DNA of 64,000 bases from Yoonia sp035117555 (GCF_035117555.1 NZ_JAYKPK010000001.1:434001-498000); one strand, 5' to 3'; numbered from the stretch's first letter, positions 7,795 to 16,658 are shown. The notes: generated from the sequence alone by a model not told the origin. Program-made: numbers and translations.

Positions 7795-8696
7795 TCCCCA
7801 TCACCTATTCCGCCGAAGTCGCCGAAGCCCGCGCCAATGGCCGCGCGATTGTGGCATTGGAAAGCACGATCATCACCCATGGCATGCCGTTTCCGCAAAA
7901 CGTGGAAACCGCGCGTCTGGTCGAACAGGATCTGCGCGATGCCGGGGCCGTGCCTGCGACGATTGCCGTGATGAACGGGACGCTGCATATCGGGCTGGAA
8001 CCGGCGGAACTTGATGCTTTGGGTCAGGCGCAGCATGTCGCGAAACTGTCGCGCGCTGATCTGGCCGCCTGTATCGCCATGGGTGGCACTGGTGCGACCA
8101 CCGTTGCGGCGACGATGATCGCATCGCATCTGGCGGGGATTCATGTCTTTGCCACGGGTGGCATCGGTGGCGTGCATCAGGGTGCGGAACTAAGTTTCGA
8201 TATTTCCGCCGATTTGCAGGAACTGGCGCTGACGCCGGTGACCGTGGTCTGCGCCGGTGCCAAGGCGATCCTTGATCTGCCGAAAACCTTTGAAGTACTG
8301 GAAACGCTTGGCGTGCCAGTGATCGTTTATGATCAGGACAGTATTCCCGCCTTCTGGTCTGCTGCCTCCGACATGCCTGCGCCGTTGCGGATGGATGATG
8401 CGGCCCAGATCGCGGCAAGCCATCAGATGCGCGTGGCGATGGGCCTGCCCGGTGGGCAATTGGTCACCAACCCGATACCGCAGGCAGATCAGATCGCGGC
8501 AGAAACCCTCGCCCCGATCATCGCGCAGGCTTTGGCCGAGGCGGAGGCGCAGAACATCAGCGCCAAGGCGGTGACACCTTTCCTGCTCGACCGGATTTTC
8601 GCGCTGACCGAAGGCCGGTCCCTGACCGCCAATATCGCGCTTGTGCGCAACAATGCGCGGCTGGCAGCCAAGATCGCGCTGGCGATGATAAAATAA
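7791..8696 (+). CDS. psuG: Pseudouridine-5'-phosphate glycosidase
   Basis: Splits pseudouridine 5'-phosphate reversibly into uracil and ribose 5-phosphate, completing catabolism of the modified nucleoside released from RNA turnover. It is 301 residues, the usual length. Signature segments are ALESTIITHGMPFPQN near residue 20, AVMNGTLHIGL, the glycine-rich GGTGATTVAATM and FATGGIGGVHQGAE, and VTPFLLDRI near the C-terminus. AGGAG lies 7 bases before the ATG, which overlaps the kinase stop. The two genes form a compact catabolic operon. Confidence 0.95.
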   Translation: MIPITYSAEVAEARANGRAIVALESTIITHGMPFPQNVETARLVEQDLRDAGAVPATIAVMNGTLHIGLEPAELDALGQAQHVAKLSRADLAACIAMGGTGATTVAATMIASHLAGIHVFATGGIGGVHQGAELSFDISADLQELALTPVTVVCAGAKAILDLPKTFEVLETLGVPVIVYDQDSIPAFWSAASDMPAPLRMDDAAQIAASHQMRVAMGLPGGQLVTNPIPQADQIAAETLAPIIAQALAEAEAQNISAKAVTPFLLDRIFALTEGRSLTANIALVRNNARLAAKIALAMIK

Positions 8697-8778
8697 ACCC
8701 CGCCAAGGGATTATCCGGCTTGCTGCGGCGCGAATGCGACCTTACGTCTGGAGCTGTTGTTTTAGCCGGATGCCGCCT

Positions 8779-9507
8779 ATGTCTGACCCTGTCATCAAAG
8801 ATCCCAAACGCCGGACCCGCCCCAGTGTGATGGCCCGGTTGCGGGGCAATTTTCTGGCCGGTCTGATCATCGTCGCGCCGATTGGGCTGACCTTCTGGCT
8901 GATCTGGACGGTGGTCGGCTGGGTCGATAGCTGGGTCTGGCCCTTTGTGCCGAATTATTACCATCCCGAGCCCTTGGTAAACCGCCTGCTTGGCCGCACG
9001 CCGGGCAATGAAATCACCGTCAATGTGCGCGGTGTCGGTGTGGTGATCTTTCTCGTCTTCACCATCATCATCGGCTGGCTGGGTAAAGGCCTGATCGGGC
9101 GGTCATTTCTGGCGATGGGCGAACGCATGGTGGACCGGATGCCCGTGGTCCGCTCGGTCTATAATGCCGCAAAACAGATTGCCGAAACCGTGTTTTCGCA
9201 ACGCGAGACATCCTTCGACACCGCCTGTCTGGTGGAATATCCGCGCAAGGGCATGTGGGCCATCGCCTTTGTCTCGACCGACGCCAAGGGAGAGATCGCG
9301 GCAAAAGTGTCGAACGGCGAAACCATTGTCACTGTCTTCATGCCGACCACGCCGAACCCGACATCTGGCTTTCTGATGTTCCTGCCGCGCAGTGAAATTA
9401 TCGAGCTGGATATGTCCATCGAAGATGCCGCCAAACTGGTGATTTCTGCCGGGTTGGTTTACCCCAGCAACAAGGCCGTCGCTGACCTCCCCCCGCCGAC
9501 GGAGTAA
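8779..9507 (+). CDS. DUF502 family membrane protein
   Basis: A conserved inner-membrane protein of unknown function, 242 residues from the ATG at 8779; ATGs at 8770 and 8734 are possible earlier starts. It has two hydrophobic helices, one after MARLRGNFLAGLIIVAPIG (about residues 20-50) and one at VVIFLVFTIIIGWLG (about 85-105). A cytoplasmic domain follows, with the family landmarks MPVVRSVYNAAKQ, ETSFDTACLVEYPRKGMW and MPTTPNPTSGFLMFLPRSEI. The LysE-type exporter gene starts 4 bp past its stop. Confidence 0.85.
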   Translation: MSDPVIKDPKRRTRPSVMARLRGNFLAGLIIVAPIGLTFWLIWTVVGWVDSWVWPFVPNYYHPEPLVNRLLGRTPGNEITVNVRGVGVVIFLVFTIIIGWLGKGLIGRSFLAMGERMVDRMPVVRSVYNAAKQIAETVFSQRETSFDTACLVEYPRKGMWAIAFVSTDAKGEIAAKVSNGETIVTVFMPTTPNPTSGFLMFLPRSEIIELDMSIEDAAKLVISAGLVYPSNKAVADLPPPTE

Positions 9508-9511
9508 GTTT

Positions 9512-10114
9512 ATGTTGAGTGCGGGTGTCACCGGCTTTGCGACCGGATTTGCGTTGATATTGGCGATTGGGGCGCAGAATGCTTTCGTTTTGCGGCAAGG
9601 GCTGGCGCGGCAGCATGTGTTCTGGCTGTGCCTGCTTTGCGCCACATCCGATGCCGTGCTGATCACGGCGGGTGTGTTGGGGTTTGGCTATATCGTCACG
9701 CTCTACCCGTCTTTTCCGCAGATCATGGCCTGGGGTGGTGCAGCGTTTTTGTTTGTCTACGGCGCGTTGCGGTTCAAAGCTGCTGTAACGGGTGATTACA
9801 CGATGCAATTGGCGGGCCAATCTGCCGGGCTTTGGACAGTGCTGGCAACCGGCGCTGCTTTCACCTGGCTTAATCCCCATGTCTATCTGGACACTTTGGG
9901 ATTGGTGGGCGCGGTCTCCACCCAATACACTGACACGGCACTGAAAACCGCCTTTGGAGTCGGCGCGGTGCTGGCGTCCTATACGTTCTTCTTCAGCCTC
10001 GGCTATGGCGCCCGCTTGCTTGCACCGGTGATGCAATCGGCCAGCGCATGGCGCAGGCTTGATGTGCTGATCGGCGTTGTGATGTGGGCCTTGGCGATCA
10101 AACTGATCAGTTGA
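9512..10114 (+). CDS. LysE/ArgO-type amino acid exporter
   Basis: A 200-residue inner-membrane exporter with about six hydrophobic segments. It has the LysE-family opening GFATGFALILAIGAQNAFVLRQGL and the conserved TWLNPHVYLDTLGLVGAV near residue 130. Closest in style to ArgO/LysE, so export of basic amino acids is likely; substrate is inference. GGAG sits 7 bases before the ATG. It overlaps the convergent patatin gene by 8 bp at its 3' end. Confidence 0.85.
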   Translation: MLSAGVTGFATGFALILAIGAQNAFVLRQGLARQHVFWLCLLCATSDAVLITAGVLGFGYIVTLYPSFPQIMAWGGAAFLFVYGALRFKAAVTGDYTMQLAGQSAGLWTVLATGAAFTWLNPHVYLDTLGLVGAVSTQYTDTALKTAFGVGAVLASYTFFFSLGYGARLLAPVMQSASAWRRLDVLIGVVMWALAIKLIS

Positions 10115-11138
10115 ACATCGCCGCCAGATCGATGGTGCTTTTGACGTTCAGATCAGCTTTGTGATTTTTCAGAAATGCCTTTGCCGCGGCCTGCCCGGCC
10201 TCTTTCAGCCGCGCCAAAACCACCGCCTGCGGGATCGTCTTGGTCGCGACATTGAGTTCGTTCATCAACACATCGTCCGAGATCATATGCACGATGACAT
10301 CCTTCATCGTGCCAGATGTCAGCGATCCATCCGCGATCAGCCGTTTGACAAAGGCGATGGCGCGGAGTTCGCGCAGCAAGGAAGAGTTGAAACTGATCTC
10401 ATTAATCCGGTTCTGGATCGCCTGCACATCGGTGGGCAATTCTTCGCGATACAGCGGGTTGATGTTCACGACCAGAATATCGTCTGGCAAGTCTTTGTTA
10501 AACAGCGGATAAAGTGCGGGGTTTCCAGCATAGCCACCATCCCAGAACGCCTCTGACTTGCCGGTTTTCGGATCGGTAAATTCCACCGCCTGAAACAGGG
10601 TCGGCAGACAGGCCGAGGCCATGATGACATCGGATGAAATCTCATCCCCTGAAAATACCCGGATCTTGCCTGACCGCACATTGGTCGCACAGATATGCAG
10701 ATCCGGCCCATGGGTCGCACAAACTGCGTCATATTCGAACTTGCTGACAATGTTCTCCAGCGGGTTCCGCATCAAAGGCCCATAAACATAGGGCGACAAC
10801 ATCCGCGTGGTCATGTCCATCATCGCATAGGCGGGCGAATATTTCATCGCCTTGGCCAGCATCGCAGCGGATGGTGTCAGCGCCGATACCCAATCCGACA
10901 TGCTGTCATCGGTGACCGCACCCACCTGCCCCCAGAGCCAATCGAGATTTTCGCGCGCGCCGTCGCGCCCGTTGCGGACATAGCCTGATTTCAGCGCCGC
11001 CGCGTTCAGCGCCCCCGCCGAGGTGCCAGAGATCGCTGCAATCTTAACCTCTTCATCCGCCAGCAGCACATCCAGCACGCCCCAGGTGAAGGCGCCATGC
11101 GCGCCGCCGCCTTGCAGGGCCAGATTGATCCGCTTCAT
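10107..11138 (-). CDS. Patatin-like phospholipase family protein
   Basis: A 343-residue acyl hydrolase of the patatin fold. The oxyanion loop GGGAHGAFTWG is at residues 10-20 and the nucleophile elbow GTSAG near residue 40. The catalytic Asp lies in DGGYAGNPALYPL near residue 205. Such proteins act as phospholipases or, in PHB-producing bacteria, as depolymerase-like hydrolases. The gene overlaps the upstream 3-hydroxybutyrate dehydrogenase gene by 4 bp, so a role in polyhydroxybutyrate or lipid turnover is plausible but inferred. Confidence 0.88.
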   Translation of the reverse strand: MKRINLALQGGGAHGAFTWGVLDVLLADEEVKIAAISGTSAGALNAAALKSGYVRNGRDGARENLDWLWGQVGAVTDDSMSDWVSALTPSAAMLAKAMKYSPAYAMMDMTTRMLSPYVYGPLMRNPLENIVSKFEYDAVCATHGPDLHICATNVRSGKIRVFSGDEISSDVIMASACLPTLFQAVEFTDPKTGKSEAFWDGGYAGNPALYPLFNKDLPDDILVVNINPLYREELPTDVQAIQNRINEISFNSSLLRELRAIAFVKRLIADGSLTSGTMKDVIVHMISDDVLMNELNVATKTIPQAVVLARLKEAGQAAAKAFLKNHKADLNVKSTIDLAAMFN

Positions 11139-11908
11139 TGCGCGGTCCAGCCCCCATCGACAGAAATCGATGTGCCGGTGATCTGGGCTGCTGCGTCAGA
11201 ACAGAGGAACACCGCCGTGCCGCCCAATTCCTCGACCGTGGCGAATTGTTTGGATGGTTGCCGTTCCAGCAGAACCTTTTCCAACACCTCTTCGCGCGAC
11301 ATGCCGTATTCTTTCATCGTGTCAGGGATCTGCGCCTCGACCAATGGGGTCAGCACATAGCCGGGACATATCGCATTGCAGGTGATCGGGTCTTTCGCGG
11401 TTTCCAGACCCACGGTCTTGGTCAGGCCCATAATCCCGTGCTTGGCCGCGACATAGGCGGATTTATAGGGCGAGGCGGTCAGGCCATGCGCGGAGGAGAT
11501 ATTGATGATTCGTCCCCAGCCGCGTTCACGCATGCCAGTGACGGCTGCCGCAGTTGTGTGAAACGCCGATGACAGATTGATCGCGATGATCGCATCCCAT
11601 TTCTTGGGATCGAAATCCTGAATCGGTGCCACATGCTGAATACCGGCATTGTTCACCAGAATGTCGCAGCCCCCGGAAGCCACGATCAACCGGCGACAAT
11701 CGTCGCCTTTGGACATATCGGCCTGCACATATTTCGCCTCGACTCCTGTCACATCAGCGATTTCCGCGGCGCGGGCATGGTCTTCTTTACTATCCGTAAA
11801 GGAATTCAGCACCACATTCGCGCCCGCTTTGGCCAGTTCGCGCGCGATCCCCAGCCCGATGCCAGAGGTTGATCCGGTGATGACGGCGGTTTTACCTTTA
11901 AGCTGCAT
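11135..11908 (-). CDS. bdhA: 3-hydroxybutyrate dehydrogenase
   Basis: An NAD-dependent short-chain dehydrogenase of 257 residues that interconverts 3-hydroxybutyrate and acetoacetate in PHB or ketone-body use. The nucleotide motif TGSTSGIGLGIA is near residue 11 and NNAGIQHVAPI near 86. The catalytic Ser-Tyr-Lys lies in NISSAHGL and YVAAKHG; ICPGYVLTPLVE and the C-terminal SVDGGWTAQ are typical of BdhA. AAGGAG precedes the ATG by 6 bases. A promoter-terminator unit lies 80-190 bp upstream on the same strand and may be an attenuating leader or a separate RNA. Confidence 0.93.
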   Translation of the reverse strand: MQLKGKTAVITGSTSGIGLGIARELAKAGANVVLNSFTDSKEDHARAAEIADVTGVEAKYVQADMSKGDDCRRLIVASGGCDILVNNAGIQHVAPIQDFDPKKWDAIIAINLSSAFHTTAAAVTGMRERGWGRIINISSAHGLTASPYKSAYVAAKHGIMGLTKTVGLETAKDPITCNAICPGYVLTPLVEAQIPDTMKEYGMSREEVLEKVLLERQPSKQFATVEELGGTAVFLCSDAAAQITGTSISVDGGWTAQ

Positions 11909-11990
11909 GTCAGGCTCCTTGTGATGTCGCTTTGCGACTCACCCTATATGCTGCAATTGCAAAGGTCACCTGTCTGCCGGAATCGCCCAT

Positions 11991-12016
11991 AAAAAAACGC
12001 CCGCACAAGGCGGGCG
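11991..12016 (-). terminator. Intrinsic terminator of the putative small RNA
   Basis: A perfect 7-bp stem CGCCCGC / GCGGGCG (12010-12016 with 11998-12004) with a 5-base loop, followed by seven T on the minus strand. Confidence 0.88.
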
Positions 12017-12065
12017 TGAAGTTATTGAGGCAGGTTTCATACAGGCAAGAAACCTATCGAGCAGT
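11991..12065 (-). ncRNA. Putative ~75-nt small RNA or attenuator leader upstream of bdhA
   Basis: Downstream of a near-consensus promoter, the predicted transcript starts near 12065. It forms a hairpin AGGTTTC-10-GAAACCT (12049-12055 with 12032-12038) and ends in a GC-rich intrinsic terminator. There is no ribosome binding site or credible reading frame in it. The layout matches a stand-alone trans-acting sRNA. Because bdhA begins 83 bp further on in the same orientation, a terminated leader controlling bdhA is the other reading. I do not recognise an Rfam family. Confidence 0.55.
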
Positions 12066-12071
12066 GCCCCT

Positions 12072-12100
12072 GTTATAAGCAATCTGTCGCCCGGCTCCAA
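12072..12100 (-). promoter_or_regulatory. Sigma-70-like promoter of the putative small RNA
   Basis: On the minus strand TTGGAG (12095-12100) and TATAAC (12072-12077) are 17 bp apart, placing the start near 12065. The divergent solute-binding protein gene begins 80 bp to the right. Confidence 0.6.
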
Positions 12101-12179
12101 GCTAAAAGTTTGAAAAGGCTCAAAACCATCTTTACGGTGGTGGAAAGCAAATCAAAAATCTGACGGGGACATCACAAAA

Positions 12180-13994
12180 ATGGCATCTTATCTTGGCGGG
12201 CTGATGGCAATTTGCCGCACCGCGATTGCAGTTCTCGCCACGGGCGGTCTGGTCCATGCCCAGCCTCAGCATGGCATAGCTATGTATGGCGATCCTGCAC
12301 TGCCACCTGATTTTGTGTCCCTGCCCTATATCAACGCCGAAGCGCCCAAAGGCGGGCGCATCGTCACGTCCGAGGTGGGGGGCTATGACAGCCTCAATCC
12401 GTTCATCCTGAAAGGGTCGGTGTCGTGGCAATTGCGCTACTTTGTCGGCGAAAGTCTGATGGCGCGCTCGTTGGACGAACCTTTCACCTTGTACGGGCTT
12501 CTGGCCGAATCGATTGAGACCGGACCGAACCGGGAATGGGTCGAATTCACACTGCGGCCAGAGGCGCGGTTTTCCGATGGCAGCCCGGTCACCGTCGAAG
12601 ATGTGATGTGGTCCTACGAGACTTTGGGCACCATCGGCCATCCCCGCTACCTTGGCTTCTGGACGCGGGTCGAGAGCATGGAACAGACCGGCGACCGCTC
12701 TGTCCGCTTCACCTTCAACACCGAGGATCGCGAATTGGCGCTGATCGCCGGGATGCGCCCGATCCTGAAAAAGGCGCAATGGGACGGCGTGGATTTCGCG
12801 GACAGCACGCTGGATATCGTGCCGATCACCTCTGCCCCATATGTGATCGAGAGTTTCGATGCCGGTCGGTCCATCAGCCTGCGCCGCAACCCCGATTACT
12901 GGGGCGCTGATGTGCCCTTCCAGCGCGGCCAGCATAATTTCGACGAGGTCCGTATCGAATTCTTCGGCGACGAAACCGCCGCATTCGAGGCGTTCAAGAC
13001 GCTGGAGGTCAATACCAACCGCGAATTCAACGTCGCCCGCTGGGAAACCCAATATGATTTCCCTGCCGCCCGCGATGGCGATGTCGTGATGTCGGTGCTG
13101 GGCCATGAACGCCCATCGGGCATGACGGGTTTCGTGATGAACAGCCGCCGCGCGCAATTCGCTGATTGGCGGGTGCGTGATGCGCTGATCCATGCGTTCA
13201 ACTTCGATTTTATCAATGAGGCGATGACCGGATCGGCGCAGCCGCGGATCACATCTTACTGGTCGAATTCCCCGCTAGCGACAGACCACGGCCCCGCGAC
13301 GGGGCGCGTGCTGGAATTTCTGGAACCTTTCGCCGCTGATCTGACCCCCGGCACGATCGAAGGTTACAGCCTGCCCACCGGCGACGGGTCAGAGCGGAAC
13401 CGCGCCGGCACCCGCGCGGCACTGGACCAGATGGCAGAGGCAGGCTGGAATGTACAGGACGGTGTCTTGCGCGATGAGGCAGGCAATGCCTTCACGTTCG
13501 AGATCCTGCTCGAACAGGGCAGTTCCGAAAATCAGGCGATCATCGACATGTATCGCCAGGCGCTTGGCCGGATCGGGATCACCCCGACAGTCGCGGTCGC
13601 CGATGGCGCGCAATACAAGGAACGCGTCGATGCCTATGATTTCGACATGACCTTCTACCGCGTCGCGGTTTCGCTTTCACCCGGCAATGAACAATATAGC
13701 TATTTCGGCTCTGAAGCCGCCGACCAACCCGGTGGGCGGAATGTGATGGGCATCAAATCCCCCGCGGTGGATGCCATGATCAACCGCCTGCTGACGTCCG
13801 AAAGCGAAGAGGACTTTGTTGCGACGGTGCAAGCGCTGGACCGAATCCTGACCGCTGGGCGCTATGTGATCCCGATCTATCAATGGAACATCAGCCGGAT
13901 CGCGCATGCCAAGGAATTGCGCTACCCCGAGACCCTGCCGATCTTTGGCGACTGGCCCGGCTGGCAACCCGATGCCTGGTGGTATGAAGACTAA
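12180..13994 (+). CDS. Extracellular solute-binding protein, family 5 (YejA-like)
   Basis: A periplasmic binding protein of an ABC importer for oligopeptides or similar solutes, 604 residues. A signal peptide is visible (RTAIAVLATGGLVHAQ, cleavage near residue 28). The mature protein has HGIAMYGDPALPPDF, ... EAPKGGRIV, the family-5 signature around LAESIETGPNREWVEFTLRP, FSDGSPVTVEDVMWSYETL, and a C-terminal DWPGWQPDAWWYED that resembles YejA. GGGGA lies upstream of the ATG. No permease or ATPase genes adjoin it, so it is an orphan here; a strong terminator follows directly. Confidence 0.88.
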   Translation: MASYLGGLMAICRTAIAVLATGGLVHAQPQHGIAMYGDPALPPDFVSLPYINAEAPKGGRIVTSEVGGYDSLNPFILKGSVSWQLRYFVGESLMARSLDEPFTLYGLLAESIETGPNREWVEFTLRPEARFSDGSPVTVEDVMWSYETLGTIGHPRYLGFWTRVESMEQTGDRSVRFTFNTEDRELALIAGMRPILKKAQWDGVDFADSTLDIVPITSAPYVIESFDAGRSISLRRNPDYWGADVPFQRGQHNFDEVRIEFFGDETAAFEAFKTLEVNTNREFNVARWETQYDFPAARDGDVVMSVLGHERPSGMTGFVMNSRRAQFADWRVRDALIHAFNFDFINEAMTGSAQPRITSYWSNSPLATDHGPATGRVLEFLEPFAADLTPGTIEGYSLPTGDGSERNRAGTRAALDQMAEAGWNVQDGVLRDEAGNAFTFEILLEQGSSENQAIIDMYRQALGRIGITPTVAVADGAQYKERVDAYDFDMTFYRVAVSLSPGNEQYSYFGSEAADQPGGRNVMGIKSPAVDAMINRLLTSESEEDFVATVQALDRILTAGRYVIPIYQWNISRIAHAKELRYPETLPIFGDWPGWQPDAWWYED

Positions 13995-13997
13995 AGC

Positions 13998-14027
13998 AAA
14001 AAGGCCCGGATCAATGCTGGGCCTTTT
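13998..14027. terminator. Terminator after the solute-binding protein gene
   Basis: AAAAAGGCCC (13998-14007) pairs with GGGCCTTTT (14019-14027) across an 11-base loop. The A- and T-tracts allow it to work on both strands, and it lies 4 bp past the stop. Confidence 0.85.
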
Positions 14028-14030
14028 CAG

Positions 14031-14070
14031 CTTCTTATTTCCCAAAATACTCCCGCCGGAGGCGTAAAAG
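14031..14070 (+). repeat. Intergenic repeat, copy A
   Basis: CTTCTTATTTC, then AAAATACTCCCGCCGGAGGC: the T-rich arm and GC palindrome shared with seven other places in the window (16659, 32885, 41249, 46205, 51541, 55758, 58341). It fills the space up to the stop of the minus-strand XRE-cupin gene. Confidence 0.7.
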
Positions 14071-14694
14071 TTAAGAAAGCGACGTGACCCAAAGGATCGT
14101 CGCATCCTCGGCGCTCAGTGACACAACATTATGCCCCATTGCCGCGTCATAATAGGCGCTGTCGCCGCGCTTCAATTCAATCGGCTCATAAAATTCGGTA
14201 TACAGCCGGATCTGTCCGGTCAGGACATAGAGAAATTCCTCGCCATCATGGCGGACCCAGCCGTCGAATTCCTCCATGCTGCGGGCACGCACCCGGGCGC
14301 GGTAAGGCAGCATTTTCTTGGCACTCAACGCCTCGGCCAGTAGCGCATGTTCATAGGTCGTTGTGATCTGCACCGTTTCGTCACCGTCGCGGGTCACCGC
14401 CATCCGACCATTGACCTGCCCCTTGGACGGCGGGGTAAACAATTGCGGCACCGAAATCCCCAGACCCACGGCGAGCTTTTTCAACGCATCATAGGTCGGC
14501 GACATCTGCCCGTTTTCAATTTTTGACAGGGTCGAGCGTGCCAGCCCCGCCTGTCGCGCCGCCTGTTCCAGCGTCCAATCCCGCGCCTTGCGCAATTCCC
14601 GCACCCGCGCCCCAAGGTCGAGAGGTTGTGCCATAGAACTCGCGCCATTTTCATGGGCGATGCGGATCAGGTTGCGCGGATCAATATCAGACAT
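14071..14694 (-). CDS. XRE-family regulator with C-terminal cupin
   Basis: A 207-residue transcription regulator. The helix-turn-helix (about residues 28-85) contains VRELRKARDWTLEQAARQAG and STLSKIENGQMSPTYDALKKLA. A cupin sensor domain (about 125-205) follows, with HDGEEFLYVLTGQIRLY and GDSAYYDAAMGHNV. Related HTH-cupin proteins (PuuR, SutR type) respond to small metabolites such as polyamines or sulfur compounds; the ligand here is unknown. It is divergent from frnE with a 100-bp shared control region, so it may regulate frnE and the MFS exporter gene. Confidence 0.88.
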   Translation of the reverse strand: MSDIDPRNLIRIAHENGASSMAQPLDLGARVRELRKARDWTLEQAARQAGLARSTLSKIENGQMSPTYDALKKLAVGLGISVPQLFTPPSKGQVNGRMAVTRDGDETVQITTTYEHALLAEALSAKKMLPYRARVRARSMEEFDGWVRHDGEEFLYVLTGQIRLYTEFYEPIELKRGDSAYYDAAMGHNVVSLSAEDATILWVTSLS

Positions 14695-14793
14695 GACATT
14701 TCTTTAAGCAGCGCCGCGCGATCTTGCAACTGACACGGGTCAGGGATAGGCCTGCGGCATCTTTACATGCCATAGCTGACAGGGGGCCTTTTC

Positions 14794-15438
14794 ATGGTCA
14801 AACTTGACATTATTTCTGACCCGATCTGCCCCTGGTGCTATATCGGCAAGGCCAATCTGGACCGGGCATTGGCACAATTCCCTGACCATCCGTTCACCGT
14901 GGAATGGCACCCGTTTCAGTTGAACCCGGACATGCCAGCAGGCGGGATCGACCGGAAAACCTATATGGAAAGCAAGTTCGGCAGCAAGGAGGCTGCGGCC
15001 AAAGCCTATGTGCCTGTTGCAGAACACGCCGAAAAGGCCGGTGTCACGATCAATTTTGAAGCGATGAAAATCGTCCCCAACACGATCAATGCCCATCGTC
15101 TGATCCATTGGGCGGGCATCGAGGCGCGACAGAGTTTCGTCGTGGACCTGTTGTTCAAAGCCTATTTCGTCGAAGGCCGCGACATTGGTCGTGACGACGT
15201 GCTTGCCGATATCGCGGATAGCGCCGAGATGGATGCCGCGCTGATCACCCGCCTGCTCGAATCCGATTCCGACACGGCTGATATCCGCGCGCGTGACGCA
15301 CATAGCCGTGAAATGGGGATCACTTCGGTGCCGACTTTTGTTGTCGCCAATCAACATGCCGTGCCCGGCGCACAGCCACCTGACCTTTGGGTCAAAGTCA
15401 TCAGCGACATCATCGCGCAAGTCGGAGAGTCAGAATGA
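14794..15438 (+). CDS. DsbA-family oxidoreductase, FrnE-like
   Basis: A thioredoxin-fold protein of 214 residues without a signal peptide, hence cytoplasmic. The active site CPWC lies near residue 13 in ISDPICPWCYIG, the cis-Pro loop is in GITSVPTFVV, and the inserted helical domain holds NTINAHRLIHWA. This is the FrnE / polyketide-biosynthesis-type DsbA subfamily, implicated in disulfide chemistry or stress. AGGGGG precedes the ATG. The stop overlaps the start of the MFS gene by 4 bp. Confidence 0.88.
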   Translation: MVKLDIISDPICPWCYIGKANLDRALAQFPDHPFTVEWHPFQLNPDMPAGGIDRKTYMESKFGSKEAAAKAYVPVAEHAEKAGVTINFEAMKIVPNTINAHRLIHWAGIEARQSFVVDLLFKAYFVEGRDIGRDDVLADIADSAEMDAALITRLLESDSDTADIRARDAHSREMGITSVPTFVVANQHAVPGAQPPDLWVKVISDIIAQVGESE

Positions 15439-16643
15439 TCGCCCCCACACAAAAGCTCGGCCAGACCGAATTCATCGCCATGATGGCGATGCTTGTCGCC
15501 ACAGTCGCCTTTTCCATTGACGCGATGTTGCCCGCTCTGCCCGAAATCGGCGCGACGCTGAGCCCCAGCAACCTCAACAATGCGCAGCTGATCATCACCA
15601 GCTTCGTGCTGGGCATGGGTTTCGGCACCTTGTTCACCGGGCCTTTGTCGGATGCTTTCGGACGCAAACCTGTGATGGTCGGTGGCGCGATTGTCTATGT
15701 CATCGCCTGCGGCATGGCCTGGGCAGCGCAATCATTGGAAATGATGCTCTTCGCCCGCGTGTTGATGGGGCTGGGTGCTGCCGGTCCACGGGTGGTCGCC
15801 ATCGCGCTGGTGCGTGACCTTTACGAAGGCCGCGACATGGCGCGGATAATGTCCTTTGTCATGGCAGTTTTCGCGCTGGTCCCGGCGCTGGCCCCGACCT
15901 TGGGCCATTTCATCATCCTTGGCTTTGGCTGGCGCGCGATCTTTGCGGCCTTCATGCTGTTTTCGGTCGCGACCCTGCTTTGGTTGCTGGTTCGCCAGCC
16001 AGAGACGTTGACCCCGGAAAACCGCCGCCCGCTCAGCATCAAGGCCTTGGCAAGCGCCACCGGCCAGATGTTCGCGCATCGCACGGCACGTCTGTCGATC
16101 ATGGTGCAAACGCTGGTCTTCGCGATCCTGTTCATGGTCCTGTCCTCGACCCAGCAGGTCTTTGACATCACCTTCGGCCAAGGCGAATATTTCCATTACT
16201 GGTTCGGCGGTATCGCGATTTTCGCCGCCTCGGCCAGCGTGCTGAACGCGACCTTGGTGATGAAACTGGGGATGCGCGCGATCATCAAAGCAATGCTGAC
16301 AATCCAGATCGGCCTTACCGTCGCGATGATCGTGATCACCGCCGCCGACGGCCCCTATTGGCTGGCCTTCGGCACCTATGTGATCTGGGTTACCGGCAAT
16401 TTCTTTCAGGCTGGGCTGACCATTGGGAACCTCAACGCGCTGGCGATGGAAGAAATGGGCCATATCGCCGGCCTTGCCGCCTCGATCATCGCGGCCATCA
16501 GCACCGTGGGTGCAGTCATCATCGCCGCACCCATCGCGCTGATGTTCGATGGCACACCGATGCCGATGGCGATTGGTGCGCTGGTCGGTGCCAGCCTCGC
16601 ACTTTGGCTGACCACCAAGATCAAACGCCCTGGCGAAACCTGA
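15435..16643 (+). CDS. MFS transporter, Bcr/CflA family
   Basis: A 402-residue inner-membrane drug/proton antiporter-type protein with twelve predicted hydrophobic segments. The loop 2-3 motif GPLSDAFGRKPVM lies near residue 70, and DAMLPALPEIG near residue 30 is typical of Bcr/CflA exporters. The ATG overlaps the frnE stop (ATGA). Substrate unknown. A copy of the intergenic repeat and a bidirectional terminator follow. Confidence 0.9.
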   Translation: MIAPTQKLGQTEFIAMMAMLVATVAFSIDAMLPALPEIGATLSPSNLNNAQLIITSFVLGMGFGTLFTGPLSDAFGRKPVMVGGAIVYVIACGMAWAAQSLEMMLFARVLMGLGAAGPRVVAIALVRDLYEGRDMARIMSFVMAVFALVPALAPTLGHFIILGFGWRAIFAAFMLFSVATLLWLLVRQPETLTPENRRPLSIKALASATGQMFAHRTARLSIMVQTLVFAILFMVLSSTQQVFDITFGQGEYFHYWFGGIAIFAASASVLNATLVMKLGMRAIIKAMLTIQIGLTVAMIVITAADGPYWLAFGTYVIWVTGNFFQAGLTIGNLNALAMEEMGHIAGLAASIIAAISTVGAVIIAAPIALMFDGTPMPMAIGALVGASLALWLTTKIKRPGET

Positions 16644-16658
16644 TCAACATCGTCAGAG

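Noticed and set aside
12132..13193. A 353-codon minus-strand frame opposite the solute-binding protein
   Set aside because: Low-complexity composition rich in His, Arg and Gly from the high-GC opposite strand; the plus strand gives a full family match.
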